Source: Burkholderiales bacterium (GTDB taxonomy: Bacteria; Pseudomonadota; Gammaproteobacteria; Burkholderiales; Burkholderiaceae_C). Taken from it: a stretch of DNA of 64,000 bases. The translations under genes and the position numbers were made by a program. Where the stretch lies: the NCBI GenBank assembly GCA_003963115.1, contig RXJQ01000008.1, forward strand, positions 62,001-126,000. The letters run 5' to 3'. The notes beneath the pieces were generated by a model. That model saw only the letters and a list, made by a program, of their open reading frames with translations, had not been told where the DNA came from and ran no database searches. Shown piece by piece: positions 26,087 to 36,148 of the stretch (its first letter is position 1; the number at the start of each line of letters is the position of its first letter).

Positions 26087-27309
26087 CTTCACACGCCACT
26101 GCTCGCGTCCTCCTTGTTGCTCCCTTCCCCTATTCCGAATCTGCAGGGCAAGGCGGAGCCACTGTCTGTGCCAGGTCCCTCGCCTTGCTTCGACAGGCAT
26201 TTGATGTCGGCATGGTCTGCTTTTCAATGGGCAGCACCGAAGACAGGCGCGCCGAGAATGAATTGCGAGGCGAGCTGGCTCACTTCGAATCCGTACCGAT
26301 GAGCATCACCAAACCTAAGGTTGCACGAGCCAAGCTGCTGTCTCTTCTGCTTCAACCTGAGCACACACACTATTTCAACGTCCCGGCCATGCATGAGGCA
26401 CTGAACCGCGCCATCGACCGCTTTCGACCTGACTTCGTCATCTATCAGTTTCCGCAAATGGCGCAATACCTGCCCCGCAACGAGGTCAGCTACAAGAAGA
26501 TCGTGGATGTCCAGGACGCCTATTCCGTTTCCTGGTTTCGCCGTGCATGCACAAGCGGGCCTAGTCTGACAAAAATCTATGCCTATTTGCAATGGCTCGG
26601 CTGGATACAGTATGAGCGCCAACACTACAGCTCGGCTGATCAGGTCTGGACCCTGAGTGCCCAGGACAAGTTCGGCTTGAGTGCTTATTCGCCCAGCCTG
26701 AACCCCATCGTGATGGGGCTGCCACTCGATACCCCAGCCCCCTCCTTGCCCCCTCTGATCTCGCAACAAGCTCCGAACCCCGACAATGGGCCTTGCGTCG
26801 GCTTCATCTGCTCGTTTGGACACCCACCCAATGTGGAGGCCCTGATGTTTCTCAACCAGCAGATCGCCCCACGCATTCAACACACCCACCCTTCACTCAG
26901 ATTCCTGATTGCCGGACGCAACCCACCGCAAGCCCTTGTCTCGTCAGCACCGAGCAACGTCAGCTTCTTGGGTTTCGTCGACTCCTTGCCAGACTTTTAT
27001 GCGTCTTGCGATCTTGTTGTCGCCCCCCTGCTCAGCGGTGGTGGTATCAAGATCAAGGTGGCCGAAGCCCTCGCCTATGGCAAGGCACTCGTGGCGACCT
27101 CCATCGGCGTGGAAGGCCTGGACATCGAACATGGACGGCACTTTCTGCTCGCGAACTCCGCAGAAGACTTTGTCGCGCAGATCCAAAAATTGCTTTCCGA
27201 CCCTGCACTTCGGCAACACCTGCAAGCGCAAGCCAACCTGGCAGCGCAAGATCGCCTCAATGGCCAGACTTGGTTGAACCGAGTCAAGGATGCCCTGTTG
27301 ACGGCATGA
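26083..27309 (+). CDS. GT4-like glycosyltransferase
   Basis: 408 residues from the ATG at 26083, overlapping the polymerase stop by four bases. The N-terminal half opens with VLLVAPFPYSESAGQGGATVCAR, the glycine-rich acceptor loop of GT-B enzymes. The C-terminal half has GFICSFGHPPNVEALMFL, then SFLGFVDSLPDFYASCDLVVAPLLSGGGIKIKVAEALAYGKALVAT. This last segment is the donor-binding region of GT4-type transferases. It should act on the cytoplasmic face in building repeat unit A. The donor is not known. The flippase gene starts at its stop codon (ATGA). Confidence 0.9.
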   Translation: MTSHATARVLLVAPFPYSESAGQGGATVCARSLALLRQAFDVGMVCFSMGSTEDRRAENELRGELAHFESVPMSITKPKVARAKLLSLLLQPEHTHYFNVPAMHEALNRAIDRFRPDFVIYQFPQMAQYLPRNEVSYKKIVDVQDAYSVSWFRRACTSGPSLTKIYAYLQWLGWIQYERQHYSSADQVWTLSAQDKFGLSAYSPSLNPIVMGLPLDTPAPSLPPLISQQAPNPDNGPCVGFICSFGHPPNVEALMFLNQQIAPRIQHTHPSLRFLIAGRNPPQALVSSAPSNVSFLGFVDSLPDFYASCDLVVAPLLSGGGIKIKVAEALAYGKALVATSIGVEGLDIEHGRHFLLANSAEDFVAQIQKLLSDPALRQHLQAQANLAAQDRLNGQTWLNRVKDALLTA

Positions 27310-28742
27310 CTCGATCAAGCGACGTCAATTCACGCACATCGCTTGCTTGGGCTTACGCGCAAGCATGGGTGGGCAAGGGCGCCTCCGCCTTGATCTACAT
27401 GGCCCTGGGCTACCTCCTGCAGCCCGCAGAGTTCGGCAGCTTCGCCGTCGCCTCTACCTTTGTCGTGCTGTCCGAGATGTTTGTTGAGCAAACCATGGCA
27501 CAGGCGGTCATCCAACTCCCGGACCCCACACCCCAGCAATTGGGCTCCTTGCGGTTCATCGCACTGCTGCTGGGATCGCTTTGTGCGCTCGGCAGCGTAG
27601 TGATGAGCCTCTTCTTTTTTCAGACAACTCAAGCTACCGAAGTCAGCATCGCCTGGTATGCACTGGAGTTGGCGGCCTGTCCAATTCTGATTGCCATGAA
27701 TGCCATACCGATCGGCTTGTACCGACGGGCCATGGACTACAAGACCCTTGCACGCAGAACCGCAGTGGCCACGATCGCAGGCGGTGTTGCCGGCATTGTC
27801 GTGGGCGTGCTTCAAGGTGGAGGACACGCGCTCGTGGCACTGTCATTGACCTACCAGATCGTCAGCTACTGGATCCTGCGACATCGTGGAAATGACATTC
27901 TGCTCAACCCCAGTTGGCGGGACGCCAGGGCATTCTATACATTGATGCTCGTCAACGGGCAACCCAAGGCCGCCGACTTCCTGGAGTCCAAGGGACTTGA
28001 GCTCGTCGTAGCTCAATGCATGGGTCTTCCGGCCGCAGGCGCGCTATCCTATGCCAGCCGTGTCGCCCAGACGCTGTTCACCTTCCTGGCTTCGCCCAGT
28101 CTGGATGCGGCATGGGGCGAGTTTGGTCGCCGACGACAAGACCAGGGACAGTTGCTTGGCACCTACCAGCGCTACCAAGCGCTATTGAGTACAACCACAC
28201 TGGGCTTGTTCTTTGCCCTGGCACTGTCGAGCTACCAGATGATCCCGGCTGTCCTTGGCAGTAAATGGTCTGTGCTGCATGGGTTGATGCCCTTCTTGTG
28301 CCTGGCCTTGATCATCAGAACCAAGCTCTATCTGGCTACCATCCTGATTCAGGTTACCGAGCCCAATGTCTCGGTATCGACAGCCGCAATGGTGCGTGCC
28401 ATCCTGTGCTTGGTCTTGACCATGACAGGAGGCCTGTTTTTCAGAGATGCCTCAGTCGCGGGCATTGCCTACGCGCTGGCTGGCCTGGCCATCGTACCGC
28501 CAACGGGCAAGCACCTGGCAGAATTGAGCAAACGGGCGGCGACCTCATTGCTTATTGGCACGGCGGGTGCGATGCTTGTCTTTGGACTAGGGTGGACTGC
28601 TTACCAAGCCTTGCGCCACGCCCTGCATCAGCCCATATCCAGTGTACTGGATGGCGCCATCATCGCTGCGCTGTCGGGGGCCATGCTGGCTGCCGCGGCA
28701 TTCAGGCACCGTGCCTTGCTGCGTGGCGTGCAGCCGCCTTAG
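27306..28742 (+). CDS. Wzx-type oligosaccharide flippase, module A
   Basis: 478 residues and about twelve to fourteen membrane helices. The N-terminus SLAWAYAQAWVGKGASALIYMALGYLLQPAEFGSFAVASTFV and later RRAMDYKTLARRTAVATI are the pattern of the polysaccharide-transport (MOP) family that moves undecaprenyl-linked repeats across the inner membrane. Starts at the ATG overlapping the upstream stop. Its last four bases overlap the end of the convergent glycosyltransferase at 28739, so the plus-strand operon that began with epsD closes here. A second flippase is encoded at 44063. Confidence 0.9.
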   Translation: MTRSSDVNSRTSLAWAYAQAWVGKGASALIYMALGYLLQPAEFGSFAVASTFVVLSEMFVEQTMAQAVIQLPDPTPQQLGSLRFIALLLGSLCALGSVVMSLFFFQTTQATEVSIAWYALELAACPILIAMNAIPIGLYRRAMDYKTLARRTAVATIAGGVAGIVVGVLQGGGHALVALSLTYQIVSYWILRHRGNDILLNPSWRDARAFYTLMLVNGQPKAADFLESKGLELVVAQCMGLPAAGALSYASRVAQTLFTFLASPSLDAAWGEFGRRRQDQGQLLGTYQRYQALLSTTTLGLFFALALSSYQMIPAVLGSKWSVLHGLMPFLCLALIIRTKLYLATILIQVTEPNVSVSTAAMVRAILCLVLTMTGGLFFRDASVAGIAYALAGLAIVPPTGKHLAELSKRAATSLLIGTAGAMLVFGLGWTAYQALRHALHQPISSVLDGAIIAALSGAMLAAAAFRHRALLRGVQPP

Positions 28743-29890
28743 TTGGGGCGCCCGGCTGCCGGCTTCAGCATCACACTAGGCTTGGGCAGGAAACGGGTCA
28801 GTAGCGACTCGTACTGCTCTAGGATCCGCCCCCAGGTGAAGTCCGTGTTGAAACGCTTACGGCTCTTGCGCCGCATTTCCTCAATGTCCCCGGGGTGGGT
28901 CATCAATGCAGAGAGGACACTGTCAAGATCATCGGCCGATTTGAAAAAGCGTGCCCCGCTACCTGCCACCCAACGGTTGAATCGGTTGTCGTGCGCGACC
29001 ACGGCATTGCCAGCGCCCATGGCCTCCACCAGCGAAGGATTGGTACCCCCAACCTGATGCCCGTGAAGATAGAAAGCGCTGTGAAATCGCAGCGACTTCA
29101 AGACTGCCTTGTCGTAGATGGCGCCAAGGAACAATACCTCCTCCCCCGCCGCAGCCAGAACCGCGTTGTGATAACGGTTGTCGGGCTCGTACTTGCCCAG
29201 CACAGCCAACTTCATACCTCTGGGCCGGCACGAGAAGCCCTTGACGATCTCCAGAAGCGAATTCTCAGGCTCAGGCCGAGCAATCACCGTGACATACCGG
29301 CCAGCCTCCAGGCCAAGCGAGCGCAAAGGCTCTACTGGTGCATCCAGCACCTCGGGCGCACCATATGCAATCATCTCGATCTTGTCTGCTGGTGCGCGGC
29401 TGGTCAGATGTCGCTTGATTTCAGGATGGTCTGCGATCAGATGATCGCCCAGCCAGCAACCGGCCCAATCGTTCATCCAGAACCAGGTTTTGGCAACTTT
29501 GCCCCACTTCGCTCGAGACCATTCGATCCCGTCCATGTTGATGACATTGGGAATGCCATGCAGTCGCAACCTGGCGCAGAAAGCAGCCGTGTTGTAGCCC
29601 AGAGTCAGGCACAGGTCTTTGAATTGGCTAGCGTGAGCAATCGACTTCCAATCGAAGACGATGGTGCCGAGTGCGCCGGGTTGAGCCACAGGAATACGGA
29701 CGCGCTCAATGCCTTGCCATTCGTCCTCGAACTCCTCACCAAACCCATCTTCCTGACAATACACAACCACGCGCCACCCCTTGTCACGCAAGTACAGCGC
29801 CAACTGCTCCGCGAAGGTCTCAAATCCCCCATGGTTGGCTGGAATGCCACGGATTCCAAGTATCCGCAATACCGGTTTCATCGACTTCAT
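28739..29890 (-). CDS. Glycosyltransferase, DUF1972/rhamnosyltransferase type
   Basis: 383 residues; MKSM can start at 29890 or 29881. The N-terminus RILGIRGIPANHGGFETFAEQLALYL is the signature of the DUF1972 domain at the front of a group of GT4-type transferases, several of which transfer rhamnose or glucose. The C-terminal donor-binding part includes VLGKYEPDNRYH, VLFLGAIYDKAVLKSLRFHSAFYLHGHQVGGTNPSLVEAMGAGNAVVAHDN. It is the last gene of the minus-strand block and starts at the stop codon of the GH99-like gene (ATGA). It faces the flippase. Confidence 0.88.
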   Translation of the reverse strand: MKSMKPVLRILGIRGIPANHGGFETFAEQLALYLRDKGWRVVVYCQEDGFGEEFEDEWQGIERVRIPVAQPGALGTIVFDWKSIAHASQFKDLCLTLGYNTAAFCARLRLHGIPNVINMDGIEWSRAKWGKVAKTWFWMNDWAGCWLGDHLIADHPEIKRHLTSRAPADKIEMIAYGAPEVLDAPVEPLRSLGLEAGRYVTVIARPEPENSLLEIVKGFSCRPRGMKLAVLGKYEPDNRYHNAVLAAAGEEVLFLGAIYDKAVLKSLRFHSAFYLHGHQVGGTNPSLVEAMGAGNAVVAHDNRFNRWVAGSGARFFKSADDLDSVLSALMTHPGDIEEMRRKSRKRFNTDFTWGRILEQYESLLTRFLPKPSVMLKPAAGRPN

Positions 29891-30975
29891 GGTGCCCCGA
29901 ACACTGTCTTGATCTTCTCTAATCGGCCGAAACCGTCTTTTTTTGTAGGCTCAATATAAGAGCCCTCACCAAATTCATTCCAACAGCAGATGACGCCCAT
30001 CTTCCTGGTCTTGGCGGGATAGGCATTCATCAGTGCCTTGGCCTCCCTGAGATGCTCCTCGAACGTCTGCAGGCTGGCCTGCTGCTGCTCAGAAGCAGGG
30101 TACCTGCCTCCCCAAGGACGGTCATCCCAACCCGCAGAGATAGGAACAATGAAGTCAAGCGAACTGTTTTCGAGAATCCAGTTCCAATTCGTTCTATATG
30201 CCTGCCTGAGTGCACCGAAGTTGGTTGCACGAGGCGTCGCCGTCTCTGCCTCTCCGCTGTATCCTATGTGATAGTTGTAAGCGGACAAGCTAGAAAACCC
30301 TGCTTTGGGCGCAACCCCCCTCACCCAGTGAGCCAAACCAGGCGTAGCCCCGACCATCATCACCCCAGGGAAACCCGCAGCCTTGGCCGCCTGATCCACC
30401 TTGCGAACCAATTCCGCTGGTTCCTTTTTCAGAATTTTAGCCATCTCCGAAAACTCTTCCAGGGAGAATATAAAGAGCACCGGGCGCCCATCGACCTTGA
30501 GATAATCTGGATCAGTAAAATGCTGAGAAACCCAATACTTCACCAGATCGTCATAACCTTGCGCGCCACCTTCGAATCGGAAATGATTAGCCCACAACAG
30601 CGCATAACCAATCTGCCCTGATTTTTTGACGCGCTTGAATGTTTTAAGCGCGTGATCGAGAAAAGGTTCACGGTCTTTCCAGTACGAGTCGAAAACAACG
30701 AACTTGATCCCGTAATCCGTCATCCACTGGATTTGTTGGCGCAGCACCTTGGCGTCGGAGTCGCTATACCAGCCCAAGAGAGGCTCTCTGTCAGGATAGG
30801 CTTTGATGGGTTTCCAGGGTTCCCTGAACTCTAGGCCAGGAGCGCCATCCGTCCATCCAGGAAAGTAATACACACCGATGGTGTAGCCCCCCCCGGATGC
30901 CGCGCCAGCCCCTGTGCACAGGAGCGACAAGATCACCGCCAACCAGTGCCTGAACGACCTTGTCAGCGCAGCCAT
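29887..30975 (-). CDS. Secreted GH99-like (WbsX-type) domain protein
   Basis: 362 residues with an N-terminal signal peptide (HWLAVILSLLCTGAGAA, cleavage near residue 26), so it acts outside the cytoplasm. The domain follows the GH99/WbsX pattern: YTIGVYYFPGWTDG, EPLLGWYSDSDAKVLRQQIQWMTDYGIKFVVFDSYW, the central FPGVMMVGATPGLAHWV, and a C-terminal GVICCWNEFGEGSYIEPT. GH99 enzymes are endo-acting glycosidases that cut alpha-mannosidic links; relatives without signal peptides occur in O-antigen loci. The signal peptide argues for a hydrolase that trims or releases polysaccharide. It lies three bases after epsI. Confidence 0.8.
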   Translation of the reverse strand: MAALTRSFRHWLAVILSLLCTGAGAASGGGYTIGVYYFPGWTDGAPGLEFREPWKPIKAYPDREPLLGWYSDSDAKVLRQQIQWMTDYGIKFVVFDSYWKDREPFLDHALKTFKRVKKSGQIGYALLWANHFRFEGGAQGYDDLVKYWVSQHFTDPDYLKVDGRPVLFIFSLEEFSEMAKILKKEPAELVRKVDQAAKAAGFPGVMMVGATPGLAHWVRGVAPKAGFSSLSAYNYHIGYSGEAETATPRATNFGALRQAYRTNWNWILENSSLDFIVPISAGWDDRPWGGRYPASEQQQASLQTFEEHLREAKALMNAYPAKTRKMGVICCWNEFGEGSYIEPTKKDGFGRLEKIKTVFGAP

Positions 30976-30978
30976 GGC

Positions 30979-31677
30979 TTAGGACCCGAAGTAGCGAGCA
31001 CGGAAGCCAGGCGTCATTGCTGCCTCCATGTCCTGGATAAAGTGCGACTGCAGCACAAAAGCCTCCCCCTGATTTTCCGAAATGGAGGAAACGCGCACCA
31101 GCATACCGTCAGCGATCTCGCCTCTCAGCCCGTAATAGATCTGGGACAGTTTGCGCCCCATCCCCGGCAAGGTGGCTTTGTCTGCCAAGGTGACCCAGTA
31201 GCTGATGGGCTCCACCCGATTGCCCAAAACACCAACCAAGTGGCGGGTCGTCAACTCATGTCCTTGCATCGACAAGCGCGACAGGCCCAGATCCTGAATC
31301 ACGAAACCCTGTGCGCGATAACAGAACTCCGGACGATGCGCAGCCGTGGCTTCGGAGTTCTGATCGCTGCCGTAGGCAATAGTCAACATGATATGTTGCC
31401 CTCTGCTATTGACGTAGGTTCTGGTCAGTACCTGGGAATAGAGGCTATCGAGTTGCGCCTGCACGGTGGGGTCGGGTAACACCTGAGCCACCGAGACATC
31501 CTCACGCCAATCGCCAAATGCACTTGGCACCTGCTGGGCCAGCACGATGGGCGGCAACGTCTCGGCCAAGCGCAGCCTGGGCGTCAGCAGATGGGCAAGC
31601 ACTGGCCCGATCAGCAACAAGATGAAGGCCGCAAAGATCGAGGCAGGTACTCGATCGACGGACTTACTGGAAAGCAT
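30979..31677 (-). CDS. epsI: EpsI, exosortase-associated protein, module A
   Basis: 232 residues from the ATG at 31677; an ATG at 31689 is an alternative, and neither has a clear ribosome-binding site. One N-terminal helix (about residues 13-30, IFAAFILLLIGPVLAHLL) anchors a periplasmic DUF3485-type domain with FGDWREDVSV, TRTYVNSRGQHIMLTIAYG and the cysteine motif RPEFCYRAQGF. EpsI is encoded with or fused to exosortases and was named in the methanolan locus of Methylobacillus; its exact role is unsettled. The start overlaps the end of xrtB by 14 bases, the usual coupled pair. Confidence 0.9.
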   Translation of the reverse strand: MLSSKSVDRVPASIFAAFILLLIGPVLAHLLTPRLRLAETLPPIVLAQQVPSAFGDWREDVSVAQVLPDPTVQAQLDSLYSQVLTRTYVNSRGQHIMLTIAYGSDQNSEATAAHRPEFCYRAQGFVIQDLGLSRLSMQGHELTTRHLVGVLGNRVEPISYWVTLADKATLPGMGRKLSQIYYGLRGEIADGMLVRVSSISENQGEAFVLQSHFIQDMEAAMTPGFRARYFGS

Positions 31678-32536
31678 GATCGCGCTCATCGAAGAAATAG
31701 GACAGGATACGATCCAGCCCGTAAGTAAGAAGCAATGCAACAGAGAATAGGACCAAGCCTGCCAAATTATGGACAAAACCCTGCCCCACCTCATCCCCAA
31801 GATAATAAGTCACCAAGACAAGGGCAATAACCCGAATCGTATTTGACACAAAAGATATAGGCAAAATCATGATCGCCAAAAGCATATTTCGCTTCGCTGA
31901 CTTGTAATCCATCAGCTTCATATAAAACAACCCGAGTGACTCCAGTGTGAAAATAGAATTCAACCCTGCGCACGCGTCAGCCACCAACAACCTGTAGGGG
32001 CCCACCACCAAGGTGACACCGGAGCGCCCCATCGGGTAACCCGCCCAGTAGAGCAAAGCTTCGGCACAGTAAGACACGGCCGACTTGAGGGGCAAAGTCA
32101 GCGCCTGCGCCAAGACCCCCGGCACGGGGATCATGAAAATCATGAAAAACAGGGGGAACCAAAAGAGCCGCACACCGGCCCACCCACGCAGCAGCAGCAA
32201 ACATGCCATGAAGGCCACGATGTTGGACGCCGCCTCAAGGAAGTCGATGCCCTGGGAGCGACCGAGGATGTACGTCAACATGCCCGCGACCAAGGTCACC
32301 AAACCCGCAACCGGACGAGGCCCCGAGCGCAAGGCCAGGAAAGTATTCCGGTCACGCCACATCAGCCACAGCGCCAAGGCCAGGATCATGGGGCCATGAC
32401 CGCTGTCATCTTTCGTCCAAACCGTGTTCGCAAATGCCATATAAGTTGGCACATAGCACGCCAGCAAACCTAGCAGCAGCAGCCCCAGCGACCGTCTAGG
32501 CCATTCGGGCAGGGGTTCATTCTTTGATTCAGCCAT
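31664..32536 (-). CDS. xrtB: Exosortase B, module A
   Basis: 290 residues from the ATG at 32536; further upstream in-frame starts add a hydrophilic stretch unlike the family. About eight membrane helices. The transpeptidase-like triad is complete: Cys189 in VADACAGLNSIF, Arg235 in SNTIRVIALV, His256 in GFVHNLAG. Exosortases are inner-membrane cysteine enzymes that cut and re-attach proteins with PEP-CTERM tails. The XrtB type is found in EPS loci of betaproteobacteria. No PEP-CTERM protein is visible in the window. Transcribed after the GT4 gene at 32663 and coupled to epsI. Confidence 0.93.
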   Translation of the reverse strand: MAESKNEPLPEWPRRSLGLLLLGLLACYVPTYMAFANTVWTKDDSGHGPMILALALWLMWRDRNTFLALRSGPRPVAGLVTLVAGMLTYILGRSQGIDFLEAASNIVAFMACLLLLRGWAGVRLFWFPLFFMIFMIPVPGVLAQALTLPLKSAVSYCAEALLYWAGYPMGRSGVTLVVGPYRLLVADACAGLNSIFTLESLGLFYMKLMDYKSAKRNMLLAIMILPISFVSNTIRVIALVLVTYYLGDEVGQGFVHNLAGLVLFSVALLLTYGLDRILSYFFDERDHAFQ

Positions 32537-32662
32537 GAAATTTCGATCAACCAGACAATCAAGCAGAGCCATCGATAGTCCCACGAAATGACCTTTAGTT
32601 CCGCATCGCAAACGCCGCCCTCATGAGCAATTACCCGCAGATTGCTGCGAGCGGTAACTTGC

Positions 32663-33790
32663 TTATCCGTTTGCGCTACGCCACCGAAGGCAGGCCTGCC
32701 GCAGCTGCCTTGCCCCCTCGTCCCAAGAATATGTCTTGGCACGCTCGACACCCCTGCGCGCCAGGGTTTGGCGCAGCGTCGCATCGCGCATCAGGGCATC
32801 GAGCTGACGAGCAAGCCCGTCTGCATCGCCTGGCGCAAACAGCAATCCCGCGTCTCCGACCACTTCGGGCAACGCCGTTGCGTCAGACGTGATGACGGGC
32901 ACACCGCAGGCCATGGCCTCCAGGGGCGGCATGCCGAACCCCTCCGCCAAAGAGGGATAGATGAACACTTGCGCATGACGCAGCAGCACCGGCAGTTCCT
33001 TGTCATCCACATCACCCCACACCCGAACGTCGCTGCCGGCCGGCAACGCCTTGAGTGCCGCGTCGAACTCGCCATAGCCGAAATCACGCTGCCCAACAAT
33101 CACCAGTGGAGGCACCCCAGCGCCAAGCTTGTGGTAGGCGCGCATCAGCGTGGCGTGATCCTTCCGGGGCTCGATGCGGCCTACGGTCATCCAATAGCCC
33201 TCACTGCACAATCCGCGCTTGGTCAGCACTTGCTCGTCTGCCCCCCCCCCAGGTTGAAACACAAGGGGATCCACAGCGTTACGCAATAAGCCGATCCGGT
33301 CGGCTTGCACCTTATACCGCGTGGCTATTTCCTGACGCGAGTACTCGCTCACCGTCATGACAATGTCCGCCACGCGAGCCGAGCGCCGAAACAGCCATTT
33401 TGAGCGCCAGACAAAAAAGGGTGTGAAGAATTGCGGGTAGTTCTCGAACAGAACGTCATGGATCGTCACGGCATTGCCCTTGGCGGGCCACAGCGGCACG
33501 ATGTACTGAGTATGCAAGATGTCGATGCGGTACCGCTGTCGCAGGATGGGCAACTGCCAAGCCAGGCGTTTGAGCGGATTGGCAGGGGGCATGTACACCA
33601 CCTCGACATTAGGCAGATCGAAACCTGCCAGGTTTCGCAGCCCTTCGACGTCGCCCAGAAAGAAGACAAACTCGAAATCGGGGCATAACCTCACCATGGC
33701 TCGGTACAGGCCAATCAAGTGGCTCCTCGACCCCTGGAATTTCCCGTCAAATGCATGGAAGTCCACGCCTATTCTGAGCACGCTCCCCAC
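32663..33790 (-). CDS. GT4 family glycosyltransferase heading the xrtB-epsI operon
   Basis: 375 residues from a GTG at 33790, chosen because AAAGGA lies six bases upstream; a GTG at 33781 is an alternative. The first strand is [29 protein letters not shown], the acceptor loop of GT-B enzymes. The C-terminal domain has [24 protein letters not shown], then [41 protein letters not shown], with the E-x7-E type donor motif. It is a retaining transferase for repeat assembly, resembling mannosyltransferase-type enzymes. The gene is first in a five-gene minus-strand block (GT4, xrtB, epsI, GH99-like, DUF1972 GT). It is divergent from gmd across 237 bases. Confidence 0.9.
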   Translation of the reverse strand: MGSVLRIGVDFHAFDGKFQGSRSHLIGLYRAMVRLCPDFEFVFFLGDVEGLRNLAGFDLPNVEVVYMPPANPLKRLAWQLPILRQRYRIDILHTQYIVPLWPAKGNAVTIHDVLFENYPQFFTPFFVWRSKWLFRRSARVADIVMTVSEYSRQEIATRYKVQADRIGLLRNAVDPLVFQPGGGADEQVLTKRGLCSEGYWMTVGRIEPRKDHATLMRAYHKLGAGVPPLVIVGQRDFGYGEFDAALKALPAGSDVRVWGDVDDKELPVLLRHAQVFIYPSLAEGFGMPPLEAMACGVPVITSDATALPEVVGDAGLLFAPGDADGLARQLDALMRDATLRQTLARRGVERAKTYSWDEGARQLRQACLRWRSANG

Positions 33791-34027
33791 GTCAAATCCT
33801 TTAAAAGACAAACTCAGCCCCACCCGCGTTGGTGGAGGGCGATTTTTGCACAAACGATCTGGGCAACTGCCTCCTGCGCTAGAGACATACACACCTGTTA
33901 CGATGAGCCCCCACTTACTTGCGCCGACCACAGCAACCTCTCGTGCTGTCACGAAAGTTTGATTGGATCAACAAGATTAAAAAGCATTCGACCTGACGCT
34001 CACTCACACCTCCCTCGGAGCATGCAA
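33791..34027. other. Divergent intergenic region GT4/gmd
   Basis: 237 bases between divergent starts. It contains a small dyad TTGAT-TGG-ATCAA (33959-33971) and AT-rich sequence before gmd. Sigma-54-like matches in it fail the spacing rule by one base on both strands. A GGAG at seven bases selects the gmd start at 34028. Confidence 0.45.
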
Positions 34028-35158
34028 ATGAATAAGAAAGTCGCCTTGATCACTGGCGTCACCGGCCAGGATGGCTCGTATCTGGCCGAGTTCCTGCTGA
34101 AAAAGGGCTACGAGGTTCACGGCATCAAGCGCCGCTCCAGCCTGTTCAACACAGACCGCATCGACCACCTCTACCAGGATCCGCACGTCAACAACCGCAA
34201 CTTCATCCTGCATTACGGCGACCTGACCGACTCCACCAGCCTGGTGCGCATCGTCCAGAAGGTCCAGCCTGACGAGATCTACAACCTGGCGGCCCAGTCC
34301 CACGTGGGCGTGAGCTTCGAAGAACCCGAGTACACGGCCAACGCCGATGGCGTCGGCGCCCTGCGCCTGCTGGAAGCCATCCGTATCCTCGGCCTGGAAA
34401 AGAAGACGCGCTTCTACCAAGCCTCCACATCCGAGCTCTACGGCCTGGTGCAGGAAATCCCCCAGAAGGAAACCACCCCCTTCTACCCGCGCAGCCCCTA
34501 CGCCGTGGCCAAGCTCTATGCCTACTGGATCACGGTCAACTACCGCGAAGCCTATGGCATGTACGCCTGTAACGGCGTGTTGTTCAACCACGAGAGCCCC
34601 GTGCGCGGCGAAACCTTCGTGACCCGCAAGATCACCCGCGCCATCGCGCGTATCGCGCTGGGCCTGCAGGACTGCCTCTACCTGGGCAACATGAGCGCCC
34701 TGCGCGATTGGGGCCACGCCAAGGACTACGTCGAGATGCAGTGGCTGATGCTGCAGCAAGACAAGGCTGAAGATTTCGTCATCGCCACCGGTGTGCAATT
34801 CAGTGTGCGCCAGTTCGTCGAGTTCTCGGCCAAGGAGCTGGGTGTCACCGTGACCTTCGAAGGCGAAGGCGAAGCCGAGGTCGGCCGCGTGACGGCCATC
34901 GAACCCGTGAACGACGAAATCCTGGCCAAGTGCAATGTGGGTGACGTGATCGTGCGCGTGGACCCGCGCTACTACCGCCCTACCGAAGTCGAGACCCTGC
35001 TGGGTGACCCCAGCAAGGCCAAGGACAAGCTGGGCTGGGTGCCCAAGATCACGCTGCCTGAATTGGTCAAGGAAATGGTCACCAGTGACTACACCGCTGC
35101 CAAGCGCGACAGCCTCGTCAAGCAAGCCGGCTTCCAGGCTTACGACTACCACGAGTAA
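34028..35158 (+). CDS. gmd: GDP-mannose 4,6-dehydratase
   Basis: 376 residues from the ATG at 34028; the ATG at 34022 is too close to the GGAG. Gmd converts GDP-D-mannose to GDP-4-keto-6-deoxymannose with bound NADP. The Rossmann motif is [10 protein letters not shown] (residues 10-19), the active-site block TSELYG, and the YxxxK pair is in [12 protein letters not shown]. The remainder is characteristic: [34 protein letters not shown]. The next gene, 21 bases on, encodes the enzyme for the following two steps, so the pair makes GDP-L-fucose for the exopolysaccharide. The mannose-1-phosphate guanylyltransferase-like gene at 61067 may supply GDP-mannose. Confidence 0.97.
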   Translation: MNKKVALITGVTGQDGSYLAEFLLKKGYEVHGIKRRSSLFNTDRIDHLYQDPHVNNRNFILHYGDLTDSTSLVRIVQKVQPDEIYNLAAQSHVGVSFEEPEYTANADGVGALRLLEAIRILGLEKKTRFYQASTSELYGLVQEIPQKETTPFYPRSPYAVAKLYAYWITVNYREAYGMYACNGVLFNHESPVRGETFVTRKITRAIARIALGLQDCLYLGNMSALRDWGHAKDYVEMQWLMLQQDKAEDFVIATGVQFSVRQFVEFSAKELGVTVTFEGEGEAEVGRVTAIEPVNDEILAKCNVGDVIVRVDPRYYRPTEVETLLGDPSKAKDKLGWVPKITLPELVKEMVTSDYTAAKRDSLVKQAGFQAYDYHE

Positions 35159-35179
35159 GCCACGGGCAGGACCATCATC

Positions 35180-36121
35180 ATGGACAAGAACGCCAAGATT
35201 TTCGTGGCGGGTCACCGCGGGATGGTCGGCTCGGCCATCGTGCGGCGCCTGCAATCGGCTGGCTACACCGGGGTCACCACACGCAGCCGCAGCGAGCTGG
35301 ACCTGCTCGACCAGCGCGCCGTGCACGCCTTCCTCCAGGCCGAGAAGCCCGACTACATCTACATCGCTGCCGCCAAGGTGGGTGGCATCCAGGCCAACAA
35401 CGTGTACCGGGCCGACTTCATCTATCAGAACCTGATGATCGAAGCCAACCTGATCCATGGCGCGCACGAGGCCGGCGTCGAGAAGCTGATGTTCCTGGGT
35501 TCGAGTTGCATCTACCCCAAGATGGCGCCCCAGCCTCTGCGCGAAGACGCCCTGCTCACGGGCCTGCTGGAGCCCACCAACGAGCCCTACGCCATTGCCA
35601 AGATCGCCGGCATCAAGCTGTGCGATGCCTTCAATGCGCAGTACAGCCGTGAGTACATCAGCGTGATGCCCACCAACCTGTACGGGCCCAACGACAACTA
35701 CGACCTCAACAACAGCCACGTGCTGCCCGCGCTGATCCGCAAGGCGCACGAAGCCAAGCTGCGCGGCGACAAGAACCTGGTCGTGTGGGGCACGGGCACG
35801 CCCATGCGCGAGTTCCTCTATGCCGACGATCTGGCCGACGCCTGCGTCTACCTGATGGAGCAGGGCTACAAGGGCCCGCTGGTCAACATCGGCACCGGCA
35901 CGGACGTCACCATCCGCGAGCTGGCCGAGACCGTGCTCAAGGTCGTGGGCTTCCAGGGCGAACTCACGTTCGACACCAGCAAGCCCGACGGCACGCCGCG
36001 CAAGTTGATGGATGTCTCCAGACTGCGTGGCCTGGGCTGGCAGGCTCGAACCCGCCTGCACGAGGGGATCGAACTGGCGTACAAAGACTTCCTCACCAGA
36101 TATGGCAGCATGACTGCCTGA
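35180..36121 (+). CDS. fcl: GDP-L-fucose synthase
   Basis: 313 residues, ATG at 35180 with AGGA about nine bases upstream. The enzyme epimerises and reduces GDP-4-keto-6-deoxymannose to GDP-L-fucose with NADPH. Seen: Rossmann motif [11 protein letters not shown] near residue 9, the family block [28 protein letters not shown], and the YxxxK pair in [10 protein letters not shown]. It lies directly after gmd and 27 bases before xrtB2, so fucose donor synthesis and the second exosortase are probably co-transcribed. Confidence 0.97.
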   Translation: MDKNAKIFVAGHRGMVGSAIVRRLQSAGYTGVTTRSRSELDLLDQRAVHAFLQAEKPDYIYIAAAKVGGIQANNVYRADFIYQNLMIEANLIHGAHEAGVEKLMFLGSSCIYPKMAPQPLREDALLTGLLEPTNEPYAIAKIAGIKLCDAFNAQYSREYISVMPTNLYGPNDNYDLNNSHVLPALIRKAHEAKLRGDKNLVVWGTGTPMREFLYADDLADACVYLMEQGYKGPLVNIGTGTDVTIRELAETVLKVVGFQGELTFDTSKPDGTPRKLMDVSRLRGLGWQARTRLHEGIELAYKDFLTRYGSMTA

Positions 36122-36148
36122 ACTGCCCCGATTGGCCAAGCCGTATCA

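Noticed and set aside
26793-27305. Upstream in-frame extension of the flippase gene
   Set aside because: It lies within the GT4 gene in another frame and its translation is Arg/Ser/Pro-rich; the ATG at 27306 gives a standard Wzx start.
32608-33946. Sigma-54-like matches upstream of xrtB, the GT4 gene and gmd
   Set aside because: At each site the GG and GC doublets are off by one or more bases, or the -24 GG is missing. This sigma factor tolerates little spacing change.
34004-36139. 711-residue open frame on the minus strand opposite gmd and fcl
   Set aside because: It is a codon-bias shadow of two unmistakable enzymes. Its composition (His, Val, Gly, Gln-rich, no domain) is what antisense GC-rich frames give.
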